Below, piece after piece: positions 1 through 8,000 of a stretch of 10,762 nucleotides of DNA. The notes below the pieces were generated by a model, which worked only from the letters and a program-made list of their open reading frames with translations, was not told the DNA's origin and searched no databases. Source of the stretch: Methanosarcina sp. GTDB lineage: Archaea > Halobacteriota > Methanosarcinia > Methanosarcinales > Methanosarcinaceae. Positions within the stretch are counted from its first letter, which is position 1. The number at the start of each line of letters is the position of its first letter. Made by a program: the position numbers and the translations under genes. The stretch is from contig DUGS01000159.1 of the NCBI GenBank assembly GCA_013331265.1, forward strand, positions 1,610 to 12,371, in the 5' to 3' direction.

Positions 1-729
1 TTCCTGGATCTGGGCGCGGTCGGTTGCATCGTGGACTGCACCTGCACGCATTCCGTTTCCTGTGGAAAGGACGACTTCGTGTTCCTTGAGGATTTCAACG
101 AGGTAGTCGAAGTTTGCATAAAGAGGATTTTCCTTTTCGTTGTGAAGCATCCAGGCGCTCATGAAGGCGCCGCCACGGGAGCAGAGTCCGCCATACCTGC
201 CGTGGGCTTTAAGCCTGTCAAGGGTGATGTTGTTGATCCCGGTGTGGATTGCCATGAAGTTGGTTCCGAGCTTTGCCTGGGCTTCGGTTGCGTTGAAGAG
301 CTCGTCTTCTGTCATGTGCACGATTGAGCCGTATTTTCTTGCAGCTTCAATGAAAGCCTGGTAGAGAGGCACTGAACCGACTGAAAGGGAGATGCTATCA
401 ATGACTCTTTTCCTGATACCTAGGAAGTCTCCGCCGGTCCCGAGCTCCATAAGAGTGTCAGCACCTGCTTTTTCTGCAGCGATTGCCTTTTGGACTTCCA
501 TATCCGGATCAACGATGTCCGAGGATACACCGATGGAGGCGTTGACCTTAGTCCTGAGCCCTTCTCCGATACCGCAGATCTTAACCTGTCTGTAAGGGGA
601 GGTTGGAATAACGATTCTTCCGGCTGCAACACCGCGGCGGATGAATTCAGGGTCAAGTCCTTCATCCTTTGCGACGATCTTCATCTCTTCAGTGATAATT
701 CCTTTTTGTGCATCTTCCACAATTGTCAT
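1..729 (-). CDS. thiC: ThiC-family radical SAM enzyme (phosphomethylpyrimidine synthase or 5-hydroxybenzimidazole synthase), C-terminus cut by window edge
   Basis: The frame is open from the ATG at 727-729 to base 1, giving 243 residues with no stop, so the C-terminal part, where ThiC proteins carry their CxxCxxxxC iron-sulfur motif, lies outside the window. The N-terminus (MTIVEDAQKGIITEEMK) and overall pattern match the short archaeal form of ThiC, about 430 aa from memory. Visible family blocks are NASIG (63-67), GADTLMELGTGGD (89-101), VPLYQAF (120-126), AIHTG (160-164), SRGG (184-187) and STGNGMRAG (222-230). ThiC converts aminoimidazole ribotide and SAM to HMP-phosphate for thiamin; the related BzaF makes 5-hydroxybenzimidazole from the same substrate. 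Several blocks differ from the canonical NANIG, MDLSTGGD and GDGLRPG, which suggests the paralogue branch. GAGGT (737-741) precedes the ATG by a normal distance and fixes the start. The family call is very sure; the exact substrate is open. Confidence 0.93.
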   Translation of the reverse strand, partial: MTIVEDAQKGIITEEMKIVAKDEGLDPEFIRRGVAAGRIVIPTSPYRQVKICGIGEGLRTKVNASIGVSSDIVDPDMEVQKAIAAEKAGADTLMELGTGGDFLGIRKRVIDSISLSVGSVPLYQAFIEAARKYGSIVHMTEDELFNATEAQAKLGTNFMAIHTGINNITLDRLKAHGRYGGLCSRGGAFMSAWMLHNEKENPLYANFDYLVEILKEHEVVLSTGNGMRAGAVHDATDRAQIQE

Positions 730-785
730 CTTTATTACCTCAAGCTTTCATTTGTTATGTAAGATTATCATCAGGATCCGTATGT

Positions 786-882
786 AAGTAAAGTAACTGA
801 GAGTTAGATCATAAAAGGAAATTAATTATATATAACACTATTTAAAAAATTAACTTTAACCGTAATCAAGTTTACTTTACTT
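786..882. repeat. 11-bp inverted repeat flanking the thiC promoter region
   Basis: AAGTAAAGTAA at 786-796 is repeated exactly in inverted orientation as TTACTTTACTT at 872-882, bracketing the candidate TATA box at 826-835. A third, shorter copy, AAGTAAAGT, lies at 971-979. A 10-bp palindrome, TAAGCGCTTA (882-891), abuts the right arm. The arrangement could be paired operator sites for a regulator; no regulator is identified here. Confidence 0.55.
826..835 (-). promoter_or_regulatory. Candidate TATA box for the ThiC-family gene
   Basis: The minus strand reads TTATATATAA, an archaeal-type TATA element, in the 334-bp spacer upstream of the ThiC-family gene. Placing transcription about 25 bp downstream gives a start near 803 and an untranslated leader of roughly 75 nt. 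The element is nearly self-complementary, so its direction is inferred only from the neighbouring gene. Confidence 0.4.
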
Positions 883-1002
883 AAGCGCTTATTGATACCG
901 GAAAAATATAAAAGTATAGATTAAAATAAATTTTTATGAAGATGCCGCAAAGTCAAATTGAGTTGAGAACAAGTAAAGTTGTATATTAGATGGATTTATT
1001 CT

Positions 1003-1022
1003 GAAAAAAGGGCTGAAAAAAT
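1003..1022 (-). terminator. Tandem oligo-T terminator after the glycosyltransferase gene
   Basis: Downstream of the stop at 1064 the minus strand carries two T tracts (1004-1009 and 1016-1020), each followed by CAG, about 45 nt past the stop codon. Archaeal RNA polymerase terminates at oligo-T tracts without needing a strong hairpin, so this is a plausible end for the transcript. Confidence 0.5.
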
Positions 1023-1063
1023 ATATGAGTTTAGAGGTGACCAGAAAACTGAGAGCTTCCTGA

Positions 1064-1981
1064 TTATTTTCTCCGCTTATTTTGTTCCTGGATTAAGTTG
1101 ACCGTTTGCCTGTGGAGAGTAACTATAAGGTCGCTCAGCATCCCGAAGATAAACATCTGAAGTCCGAATATAATAAACAGGGTCGTAAGAATAGATAGAG
1201 GAATGCGGGTGATTCCATGGAGCCACTCGGTTACCACAAAAATTCCTGTGAAAAGACCTGACACAATAAAGATAAAACCTATGATCCCGAAATAAAACAT
1301 TGGGTTATAGACTTTTACAAGCCTGTAAATCGTAGACCCGATTCTGAATCCGTCTTTTACCGGATTTAACTTGGTCGCGCCATTTTTACTTCTCGGGAGG
1401 TAAGTGATAGGGACTTCTTCGACCCTCTGCTTTTTAAGAATGCATTCCACAGAAATCTCGGTCTCTATTTCGAAACCTGTTTTATTAAGCTCAAGTTCCC
1501 TTACGCTTTCAAGCGTAAATGCACGATAGCCGGAAAGAATATCTTTTAGATCCACTCCATATGCAACATCAAAAAACATGTTTATCAGGCGATTGCCCAC
1601 AAGGTTGAGCCTCGTAAAAGCCCCGGGGGAATATTTCTCCAGCCGGTTACCTATAACATGGTCGGCTTTTCCTTCCAGAACGGGCCCAAGAAGAGAATGA
1701 GCTTCTTTTGCAAGATATGTCCCATCTCCATCAACCATTATTATAAAGGGGCTCTCGATAAGTTCGAAAGCCTGGATCATTGCCTGTCCCTTGCCCTTTC
1801 CGGTCTGCAGGACAACTCTTGCACCTTCTGCCTTTGCAATCTGTGCTGTCCCATCCCTGCTGTTTCCATCGATTACAAGAATGTTGGAAAACCCTTCTTT
1901 CTTGAAATCTTTAATGAGCTCCCCTATCGTTGCAGCTTCGTTAAGTGTAGGAATGAGGATGCAAACATCTGCATTATTCAC
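1064..1981 (-). CDS. aglJ: AglJ-like family 2 glycosyltransferase with C-terminal membrane anchor
   Basis: A 305-aa GT-A fold (family GT2) enzyme. The N-terminal core begins CILIPTLNEA (7-16), followed by VIDGNSRDGT (36-45) and the metal/nucleotide-sugar site DGDGT (84-88, Asp84 and Asp86); GYRAF (151-155) is the typical late GT2 motif. Two hydrophobic segments near 228-251 and 258-284 give a membrane anchor with a short basic tail (NKRRK). Length and layout match AglJ, which in Haloferax loads the first hexose onto dolichol phosphate for S-layer N-glycosylation; dolichyl-phosphate mannose synthase is the main alternative. The start is GTG at 1979-1981: an in-frame TGA lies two codons upstream and the next methionine (68) would remove the nucleotide-binding strand. 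The ribosome-binding site is weak (AGGAT about 13 nt upstream). The gene appears to be transcribed alone. Confidence 0.9.
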   Translation of the reverse strand: MNNADVCILIPTLNEAATIGELIKDFKKEGFSNILVIDGNSRDGTAQIAKAEGARVVLQTGKGKGQAMIQAFELIESPFIIMVDGDGTYLAKEAHSLLGPVLEGKADHVIGNRLEKYSPGAFTRLNLVGNRLINMFFDVAYGVDLKDILSGYRAFTLESVRELELNKTGFEIETEISVECILKKQRVEEVPITYLPRSKNGATKLNPVKDGFRIGSTIYRLVKVYNPMFYFGIIGFIFIVSGLFTGIFVVTEWLHGITRIPLSILTTLFIIFGLQMFIFGMLSDLIVTLHRQTVNLIQEQNKRRK

Positions 1982-2030
1982 GTTTCACACATATCCTGTG
2001 ACGGAGCCTCTACGCATATCGCAGAATCCG

Positions 2031-2040
2031 TTTTTATATT
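2031..2040 (-). promoter_or_regulatory. Candidate TATA box for the aglJ-like gene
   Basis: The minus strand reads AATATAAAAA about 50 bp upstream of the GTG start. Transcription about 25 bp downstream would start near 2010 and leave a leader of roughly 28 nt. The leader contains a TCACA-N7-TGTGA dyad (1985-2001) whose centre holds the only Shine-Dalgarno-like bases. Confidence 0.45.
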
Positions 2041-2046
2041 AGTATT

Positions 2047-2070
2047 CCTCCGTGTCCTTTCCACAGGAGG
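2047..2070. repeat. GC-rich hairpin between tbp and the aglJ-like gene
   Basis: CCTCC (2047-2051) plus TGT (2053-2055) pair with ACA (2063-2065) plus GGAGG (2066-2070), with one bulged G and a 7-nt loop. It lies about 40 bp past the tbp stop and just upstream of the aglJ TATA box. It could help end the tbp transcript or be a regulator site; no T tract follows directly on the minus strand, so a simple terminator is uncertain. Confidence 0.5.
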
Positions 2071-2109
2071 CAGATTAAAATGGGTACAATAGATTAAAAG
2101 GTTGAGGAT

Positions 2110-2661
2110 TTATAAAAGCCCCATGTTGTCGAGCTGCTGACGAACTACTTCTACCCCTCTCTCACAATCTGCAGGGGATTTTCCGCCAGTGACAACCAGC
2201 TTTCCGGAACTGAATATAAGGACAACTACCTTGGGTTCATCGATTCTGTAAACAAGACCTGGAAACTGCTCGGGTTCGTATTCGATATTCTCAAGCCCAA
2301 GCCCGATTGCAATTGCATTGAGGTTAAGAATAGTGTGCAGGTCTGCTGAGGCAACTATATTCTGGACAGTAATCTGCGGTTTTTCTATAGTTTTGATCCC
2401 GATGCTGTTCAGCTTTTTTGCCATATTCCCAATAACTGTGTGCACGTCATCAACATTTTTTGCTCCTGTGCAGACAACCTTTCCGGAAGTAAAGACCAGA
2501 AAAGCAGCTTTAGGGTCTGAAACTCTATAGACGAGTCCAGGGAACTTCTGCTTGTTGTATTCGGCCCCTTCGAACTGGGATTCGATCACAGTTAGATCAA
2601 ACTCTTCAGCGAGTTTGGTGGATGCGACCACGTTTTCAATCTTGATGCTAGATTCGCTCAT
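2110..2661 (-). CDS. tbp: TATA-box-binding protein (TBP)
   Basis: A 183-aa archaeal TBP, the general factor that binds promoter TATA boxes, bends the DNA and recruits TFB and RNA polymerase. Two direct repeats form the saddle, about residues 7-88 and 97-179. Each carries the conserved Asn (N10 in IENVV, N101 in VQNIV), FPGLVYR (40-46 and 133-139) and a second strand ending in Phe (FLVFTSG, VLIFSSG); F40/F57 and F133/F150 correspond to the DNA-kinking phenylalanine pairs known from TBP structures. There is no acidic C-terminal tail, which some archaeal TBPs have. The start ATG (2659-2661) follows TGAGGG (2669-2674) at good spacing. It has its own promoter and is separate from the upstream scp operon. 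The call is very sure; which TBP paralogue this is cannot be told from the window. Confidence 0.98.
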   Translation of the reverse strand: MSESSIKIENVVASTKLAEEFDLTVIESQFEGAEYNKQKFPGLVYRVSDPKAAFLVFTSGKVVCTGAKNVDDVHTVIGNMAKKLNSIGIKTIEKPQITVQNIVASADLHTILNLNAIAIGLGLENIEYEPEQFPGLVYRIDEPKVVVLIFSSGKLVVTGGKSPADCERGVEVVRQQLDNMGLL

Positions 2662-2672
2662 TAGTCAACCCT

Positions 2673-2717
2673 CAGTATATAAAGCAAAAGTAATATCCTC
2701 TAACCAGTATATAAAGC
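2673..2717. repeat. Two identical 13-bp TATA elements, 32 bp apart, upstream of tbp
   Basis: CAGTATATAAAGC occurs exactly at 2673-2685 and 2705-2717 (plus-strand reading). The distal copy is placed to act as the promoter. The proximal copy overlaps the predicted transcription start and sits next to the Shine-Dalgarno, too close to the ATG to drive this gene itself, so it may be a TBP-binding repressor site. Confidence 0.7.
2708..2716 (-). promoter_or_regulatory. Candidate TATA box for tbp
   Basis: The minus strand reads CTTTATATA, a near-perfect archaeal TATA box. Transcription about 25 bp downstream would begin near 2686, giving a leader of about 24 nt that includes the ribosome-binding site. 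A further TATA-like match, TTTATATATGG, lies upstream at 2750-2760. Confidence 0.55.
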
Positions 2718-2805
2718 TATAGTTAAATACCTCATATACTATATAAATACCATATATAAAGAATATAAATGCGACAGAAAAGCTTAAATTAAGGGCGCCA
2801 GTTGA

Positions 2806-2829
2806 ATAAAAAAAATTAAAAAAGAAAAT
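2806..2829 (-). terminator. Oligo-T terminator of the smc-scpA-scpB operon
   Basis: About 30-50 nt after the scpB stop the minus strand runs through an almost unbroken T-rich tract (CTTTTTTAATTTTTTTT), the pattern that ends archaeal transcription. It separates the condensin operon from the tbp promoter. Confidence 0.6.
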
Positions 2830-2856
2830 GGCTCCCGTATCAGCTTTGAAGGGGAT

Positions 2857-3972
2857 TCAGTCTTCAAAATTTTTTAAACCTTCAATAATAGAATCATATT
2901 TTTTGCAGACCCTCTCAAGAAGATCTCCCTCTACACTGCGGTGAGTAGGTACCAGAATTTTAGCCCCTTTACCTATATTTACCCCTTCACCTGAAGTCCC
3001 GTAATCAGGAGCGACAAGTATGCCGTCTGTAGAAATCCTTATGTTGAGATCATTAACTATCCTTGAGACCATATCAGTTGCCGGCTTTACCTTCCTCTCA
3101 ATAAGCAGGGCTGAAGCTACATACCTTTCCCTGGTCTCCCGGATCTTACGTAGAGTGTTTTCCACAACTCTGGGGTCCACCTCATCGGGAAGTTCTTCAG
3201 ATATTAAAGAGACAGCCTCAATAAGGTCTTCAAAGGTTGTTGAACGTACCTCGAGGATCTCGCCATCGCAGTGCTGCTTCACAGTATCAAGATAGCCGGC
3301 TGTGACTACAAGCACATCGGCTTCGAGAAGGCGAGAGATCTCCTCTTTGGAAGGGCGGTAAGCATTCGCAACAAAATAGTCTTTAATCCCGCACATGTCC
3401 ATAAGGGACTCGTACATTGGGGTCACAGCAATAGTCTTTTTTCCGACCCAGAGGTTTATCTCACTCTGTCCTCCCTGAGTTCTCAATAGCTCAATGATCT
3501 TATCTTTTATGGCTTTAGGGTCATTCTTTTTGAGCCCGAAATAATCTGCAAACAGCGAGGTTGTGGAAAGCTGTCTGCTCCTCCCGCAGGGCACAGAATC
3601 AACAAAACCCCTTTCAATAAGATCTTTTATGTGGTCATATGCTCCACTGCCCCTCATTTCAACAAGGTCGGACTGGAGAAGGGGCTGATGATAGGCAATC
3701 ATGGAAAGAGTCCGGAGTTTAGGAGCTGAGAGTTCTTTTGGGGCAACCTCCCTCATAAGTTCGGAATACTCAGGCTTGACCTGCATGACGTAGCGGTCCC
3801 CAAGGTCCAGAATTTCAAGACCTGAACTCCGGGAAGAATAAGCCTCCATCAGCTCCTGCACTGCCGAAGAGACATTTTTTTTCGGCTTTCCGGTAATTTT
3901 CATAAGTTTCTCAAGGCTTACCGCCCTGCCTGCAGCAAAAAGAGCCGCTTCGATAATTTCAAGATCACTCAT
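2857..3972 (-). CDS. scpB: ScpB-family condensin subunit with a large extra C-terminal domain
   Basis: ScpB is the winged-helix protein that binds the ScpA kleisin in the SMC complex. From the ATG at 3970-3972 the protein has 371 residues. Residues about 1-150 match ScpB: SDLEIIEAALFAAGR at the N-terminus, then SMIAYHQPLLQSDL with RGSGAYD in the second winged helix, and GRSRQLSTTSLFADYFGL closing the core. Usual ScpB proteins stop near 190 aa; here about 220 further residues follow, containing KKTIAVTP and a predicted strand-helix unit ending ADVLVVTAGYLDTV, weakly like a TroA/BtuF-type binding fold (inference). The frame also opens at GTG 3979-3981, but that lacks a ribosome-binding site, whereas GGTCGTGA lies 5 nt before the ATG. 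It follows scpA by 45 nt and ends the operon. Confidence 0.9.
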   Translation of the reverse strand: MSDLEIIEAALFAAGRAVSLEKLMKITGKPKKNVSSAVQELMEAYSSRSSGLEILDLGDRYVMQVKPEYSELMREVAPKELSAPKLRTLSMIAYHQPLLQSDLVEMRGSGAYDHIKDLIERGFVDSVPCGRSRQLSTTSLFADYFGLKKNDPKAIKDKIIELLRTQGGQSEINLWVGKKTIAVTPMYESLMDMCGIKDYFVANAYRPSKEEISRLLEADVLVVTAGYLDTVKQHCDGEILEVRSTTFEDLIEAVSLISEELPDEVDPRVVENTLRKIRETRERYVASALLIERKVKPATDMVSRIVNDLNIRISTDGILVAPDYGTSGEGVNIGKGAKILVPTHRSVEGDLLERVCKKYDSIIEGLKNFED

Positions 3973-4017
3973 AAATTTCACGACCAGAAAAGAGGATAAG
4001 GTTATTCTTTAATTGGA

Positions 4018-5022
4018 TCAATTTGTTTCTTCAGAAGAGTCCAAATTTATATATTCCGGTTCAAAGGAAAGAACTTCAGGATGCCCGGCTTCTCCAGGTT
4101 CTGAAACGTCTTCTGTTAAACCCTGCTTTATTTGATGAAAAATAGGCGGATTGTTTTCCGTGGAAAACCCTGATTCCTCTCCGGGATAAATATATAATTC
4201 CCCGAAAAGCTCATTCTGGAAAAGCCAGATTTTTCTGCTCGAAGCAAGAAAGAGAAGGGAAAGGTAATCCATGATCTTATCTTCACTCAGATGAATCAGT
4301 GAAGAAAATTCCACAACAGGCTGCTTCATAAAAAGCTCAACAAGCCTTGCCCAGACAAGGGCCAGCCTCGAGCTAATAGCCTCATCGTGGGCGATCCCGA
4401 GCACATCTACGGTAGCCAGAGGAGTATAAGGGATATCAGGCTCTTCTGCAGCCAGACGGGCTTTCTTTTCTTTTTTTCTAGAGAGCGTCTTTTCGGCTTT
4501 TTTAAGCTCCACAATAAGTTCATTCAGTGTGACAGGTCTTGTGGAAATGCGGCGGACAGGCAGCTTTGGAATAGGAAACTCATCAGGCTCCGGAAGCTCT
4601 TCGTCATCGAAAAAGCCAGGGTCAAAGTCCTCTTCTTCCTCTTCTTCTGGCCCGAGGATTACTGAAGATTTCATGCGGAGGAGAATAGCAGAATAAAGGA
4701 GAGTCCTTGAAGAAATCCTGAGGTCCATTTTCTGGAGTTCTTCTATCCTGTTCAGAAAAGTATCGGTCAGCTGCACAACATCGATATCCCAGGGATCAAT
4801 TTTTCCGTCCTTTGCAAGTTCAACAAGAATGCCCAGGGGTTCATAGGTGTCAAATTCCGAGAGGTCAAGAAGAGCCCAGTCAATACCAAGATAAGAAAGA
4901 GTTGTCGGAAGCCCGAAAGTTTCAGGGTCTGAAAAAAGAGAATCCTTTTCCCCGGACTCGCAAATCTTGGGGGAAGGAAGCCCGGAAATGCCAAGTGCCG
5001 AGTTATCTATAAGTTCAGCCAT
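4018..5022 (-). CDS. scpA: ScpA, kleisin subunit of the SMC condensin complex
   Basis: ScpA bridges the two SMC heads and binds ScpB, closing the ring that organises chromosomes. The 334-aa product has the kleisin N-terminal helix block EPLGILVELAKDGKIDPWDI (61-80) followed by DTFLNRIEEL (87-96), and a C-terminal winged helix (about 225-280) with FSSLIHLSEDKIMDYLSLLF and the family signature NELFGELYI (270-278). Between them is an acidic linker, including seven consecutive Glu (125-131) and further DDEE, then a basic helix (173-190). About 45 residues precede the core and about 55 follow it, so it is longer than bacterial ScpA (roughly 250 aa). The ATG overlaps the smc stop by 8 nt (ATGGCTGA) and is served by a strong GGAGTGA inside the end of smc, indicating translational coupling. 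Confidence 0.95.
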   Translation of the reverse strand: MAELIDNSALGISGLPSPKICESGEKDSLFSDPETFGLPTTLSYLGIDWALLDLSEFDTYEPLGILVELAKDGKIDPWDIDVVQLTDTFLNRIEELQKMDLRISSRTLLYSAILLRMKSSVILGPEEEEEEDFDPGFFDDEELPEPDEFPIPKLPVRRISTRPVTLNELIVELKKAEKTLSRKKEKKARLAAEEPDIPYTPLATVDVLGIAHDEAISSRLALVWARLVELFMKQPVVEFSSLIHLSEDKIMDYLSLLFLASSRKIWLFQNELFGELYIYPGEESGFSTENNPPIFHQIKQGLTEDVSEPGEAGHPEVLSFEPEYINLDSSEETN

Positions 5023-8000
5023 TAAGCTTCACTCCGGTAATACTCGTGATATTATGCTCCTGCATTGTAACCCCGATTGTCCGGGTTGCAGCCTGGATCA
5101 TGGGTTTTCTTAGAGAAACAACAATGAACTGGACCTTTGAGCCTGAGGTCTTAACGCGCCTTGACACTCTTTCCACATTCCAGCCGTCAAGGAACATGTC
5201 AATCTCGTCAAAAGCATAGAAAGGAGCAGGGCGGTACTGCTGGATTGCAAAAATGAAAGCAAGTGCCGTAAGACTCTTTTCTCCCCCTGACATGGCTTCT
5301 ATGCGCTGGAGAGTTTTTTCTTTCGGCTGGGCCCTGAGGGTCATTCCTCCGGCAAAGGGGTCGTCCGGGTTATCCAGCAGGAGTTCTCCCATACCGTCAG
5401 AAAGTTCGTAAAAGATTTCTTTGAAATTGGAATTAATGCTTGTATAAGCCTCCATAAAGGCGTCCCGCTTGAGCTGTTCATACTGGTCGATGCGTTCAAG
5501 GAGCTGTTCCCTTTCGGTAAAGAGAGTATCGCGTTTGCCCTGGAGGTCAGAGAGCCTGAGTTCTACCTCATTATATTCATCAATTGCCCGCATATTTACA
5601 GGTTCAAGCCTGCGCATGGCTTCTTCTATTGCCTGAATCCGCATGTAAACGGTTTCGTAACTCGGAACCTCTGATGTCTCTTCTATTCCCCTTCTCTGTA
5701 TCTCTTCAACCAATTGCTTTTCCTGGTCAAAAAGTGCACTTTTCGTAGTTGTGAGCGTAAGTACCTGCTGTTTTGCCTTTTCAAGAGTGGTTGCAGCTAT
5801 ACTGACCCTGCGCTTTACCGCAGTGTATTCAGCCTGAACGCTTTCCCTTTCTTTCTGAAGCCCTATAAGCTCATCAGAAAGCTGAAGTTCACGCTTCTGT
5901 TTTTCTTCAAGCTGCGCTTCAAGTTCCGCGATTTTTGCCTTGAGGGACTCTACTTTTTCCCGCCTTGAAGCCTTCTTTTCATCAATTTCCCTGATAAGCT
6001 CCTTGGCTTCGGCAATTTTCTTTTCTGCATATTCTTTTTCAAGCTGCAGAGCATTCAGGCTGGCTTCAGTATCCCTTATCCTGCCGTCAAGCCTCCGGAT
6101 TTCTTCATCCACAAAATCGGCTTTTTTGTTTATCTCTGGAAGTGGGGAATCAGCGAGCTTTGCCTCAAGTTCGGCAACCTGAGCCTCAAGTTCAGCCGCA
6201 ATGCCTTCTTTTTCCGCCTTTTCTGCAATTACCCTGTCCATTTCAGCCCTGAATTCGGTCCTCGATTCTTCGATTGCCTTTAAGTCTGCCTGTTTGGCTT
6301 CAAGGAGTTCTGCGAGTTTGGCTTCCCTGCCAGCGATCTCCTGAATCTCGAGCTCCTTTCTGGAAATAGTAGCTTCACAGTCACGAATTTTTCTGCTCAG
6401 CTCAAAAACATGGCTTTCAATGCTGTCCTGTTTACTGATCGCCGCATTCCGGCTTGCATCAAGGGATTTTATCTCCTCTGCAAGCTCGAGGAGTTTGTCT
6501 TTTTCCGCTGCCGCAAAAGAAATCCCGGATTTTGAAGAAAGAGAACCTCCGACCATTGCCCCGCTTTTTTCAAGGAGCTCACCTTCAAGTGTGACCATTC
6601 TCACCCTTCCCATAAGGCGGCGGGCACTGGCAAGGTCTTCCATAACCAGGGTGTCCTGAAAAACATACCAGAAAGCAGGCTCAAAGTCCAGGTCGAATTC
6701 AATAAGGTCGATTGCGTACCCTATTACTCCATTTTCATAACTGAGATTTTCAAGCCTTCTCGATTCCCTCATTTTATTAAGCGGAAGGAAAGTAGCCCTG
6801 CCGCCTTTTCTTCGCTTCAGGAATTCGATCGCTTCTGCCGCATCAGCATCAGTATCTACAACAACTGCCTGCATCCTGTTCCCTGCAGCAACCTCAAGGG
6901 CTGCCGCATACCTGCGGTCTACTTTTCCGAGCTGGGCAATAGTCCCGTGAATTCCAAAGAGTTCTTCCTGCCTGGAAGCCCCGATTACCATCTCGACAGC
7001 TCTTGAGTACCCTCCCCCCTGTTCCGAAGCACGGACTCTTGCCTCGGCAATTGCATATTCCTGCTGGAGGGTGTGAAGCCTGCTCTCAAGTTTCTTAATA
7101 TCTTCTTTAATCCTGAAATGGCTGCTTTCTATATCGTCCCGGTCTTTTATGAGGGATTCAAGGTTATTCGTAAGTTTTTCTATTTCGTACTGGACAGAAA
7201 GGGTATCGCTGTCCGATGCGGTAACTGCCGCCTGTGCATCCTTAATCTGGTTTTCGATCTCCCGAAGTTCCGAGGACTTTCTCCTGAGAGCATCGAGAAG
7301 CCTGTCCTCATTCCGGATAAGCTCGTTCTTTTCGTTTTTAACGTCCTCGAGCTTTTTGCGGGCAGCCATGAGCTCGTCCCTTGTTGCGGCAAACTTCGCA
7401 TCCACATCAGCAATCCTGCTCTGAAGGAGCATGCGCTCGGTTTTTCTTTCAGAAATCTCTACAGATATGCTTTCTTTTCTTACATTTTCAGCTTCGATTT
7501 TCTCTTCGAGCTCTCGGACCTTGCCTTTTGTTGAATCAATATCAACAAATGCTTTTCTGCGACGTGCATCAGCCTCTTCAAGTTCGGATTCCGAAACTTC
7601 AATGCTATCAACACAGCGGGAGATTTCCCCTTTCGTTTCTTCTATTTCCCTTTTGACCTGAAGCTGTTCGTCTTCCCCTTTTTTTCGGATTTCGAGGGAG
7701 AGATTTTCAAGGGACTGTTCAAGCGCTTCTAATTCCTGAACCCTTTCTTTCAGCAGTACCTGTACTTTTTCGAGATGCTCTTCTTTCCCTTCAAGTTCCT
7801 TATCCACATTTTCCAGTTCTGTCCTGGCATCCTTGAGTTTGGAGAGCAGAACGTAACCTTCAAACTTGATTTTTTCAGCCTTAAGAGCCTGGTATTTCAG
7901 GGCATGGTCCCGTTCCCCTGCAAGTTTTTCGAGCTGGGTCCGCACCTCTTCAAGGATAATATCCACACGTTCGATCTGCTGCCTGACAATTTCAAGTTCC

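Larger units (their letters stand above)
730..1063. other. AT-rich intergenic region between the ThiC-family gene and the glycosyltransferase gene
   Basis: This 334-bp stretch has no credible coding frame. It holds the candidate thiC promoter, the AAGTAAAGT inverted repeat and the oligo-T end of the glycosyltransferase transcript. No TPP riboswitch core is visible on the minus strand, although a thiamin gene might have been expected to carry one. Confidence 0.7.

Noticed and set aside
796..806. CTGAGA-like string near the ThiC-family gene, reminiscent of a TPP riboswitch
   Set aside because: It lies on the plus strand, opposite to the gene's transcript, and none of the other conserved TPP riboswitch segments can be found nearby.
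1658..2092. 144-aa plus-strand frame opposite the glycosyltransferase
   Set aside because: It is antisense to a confidently identified gene and runs through its promoter; the product shows no recognisable domain.
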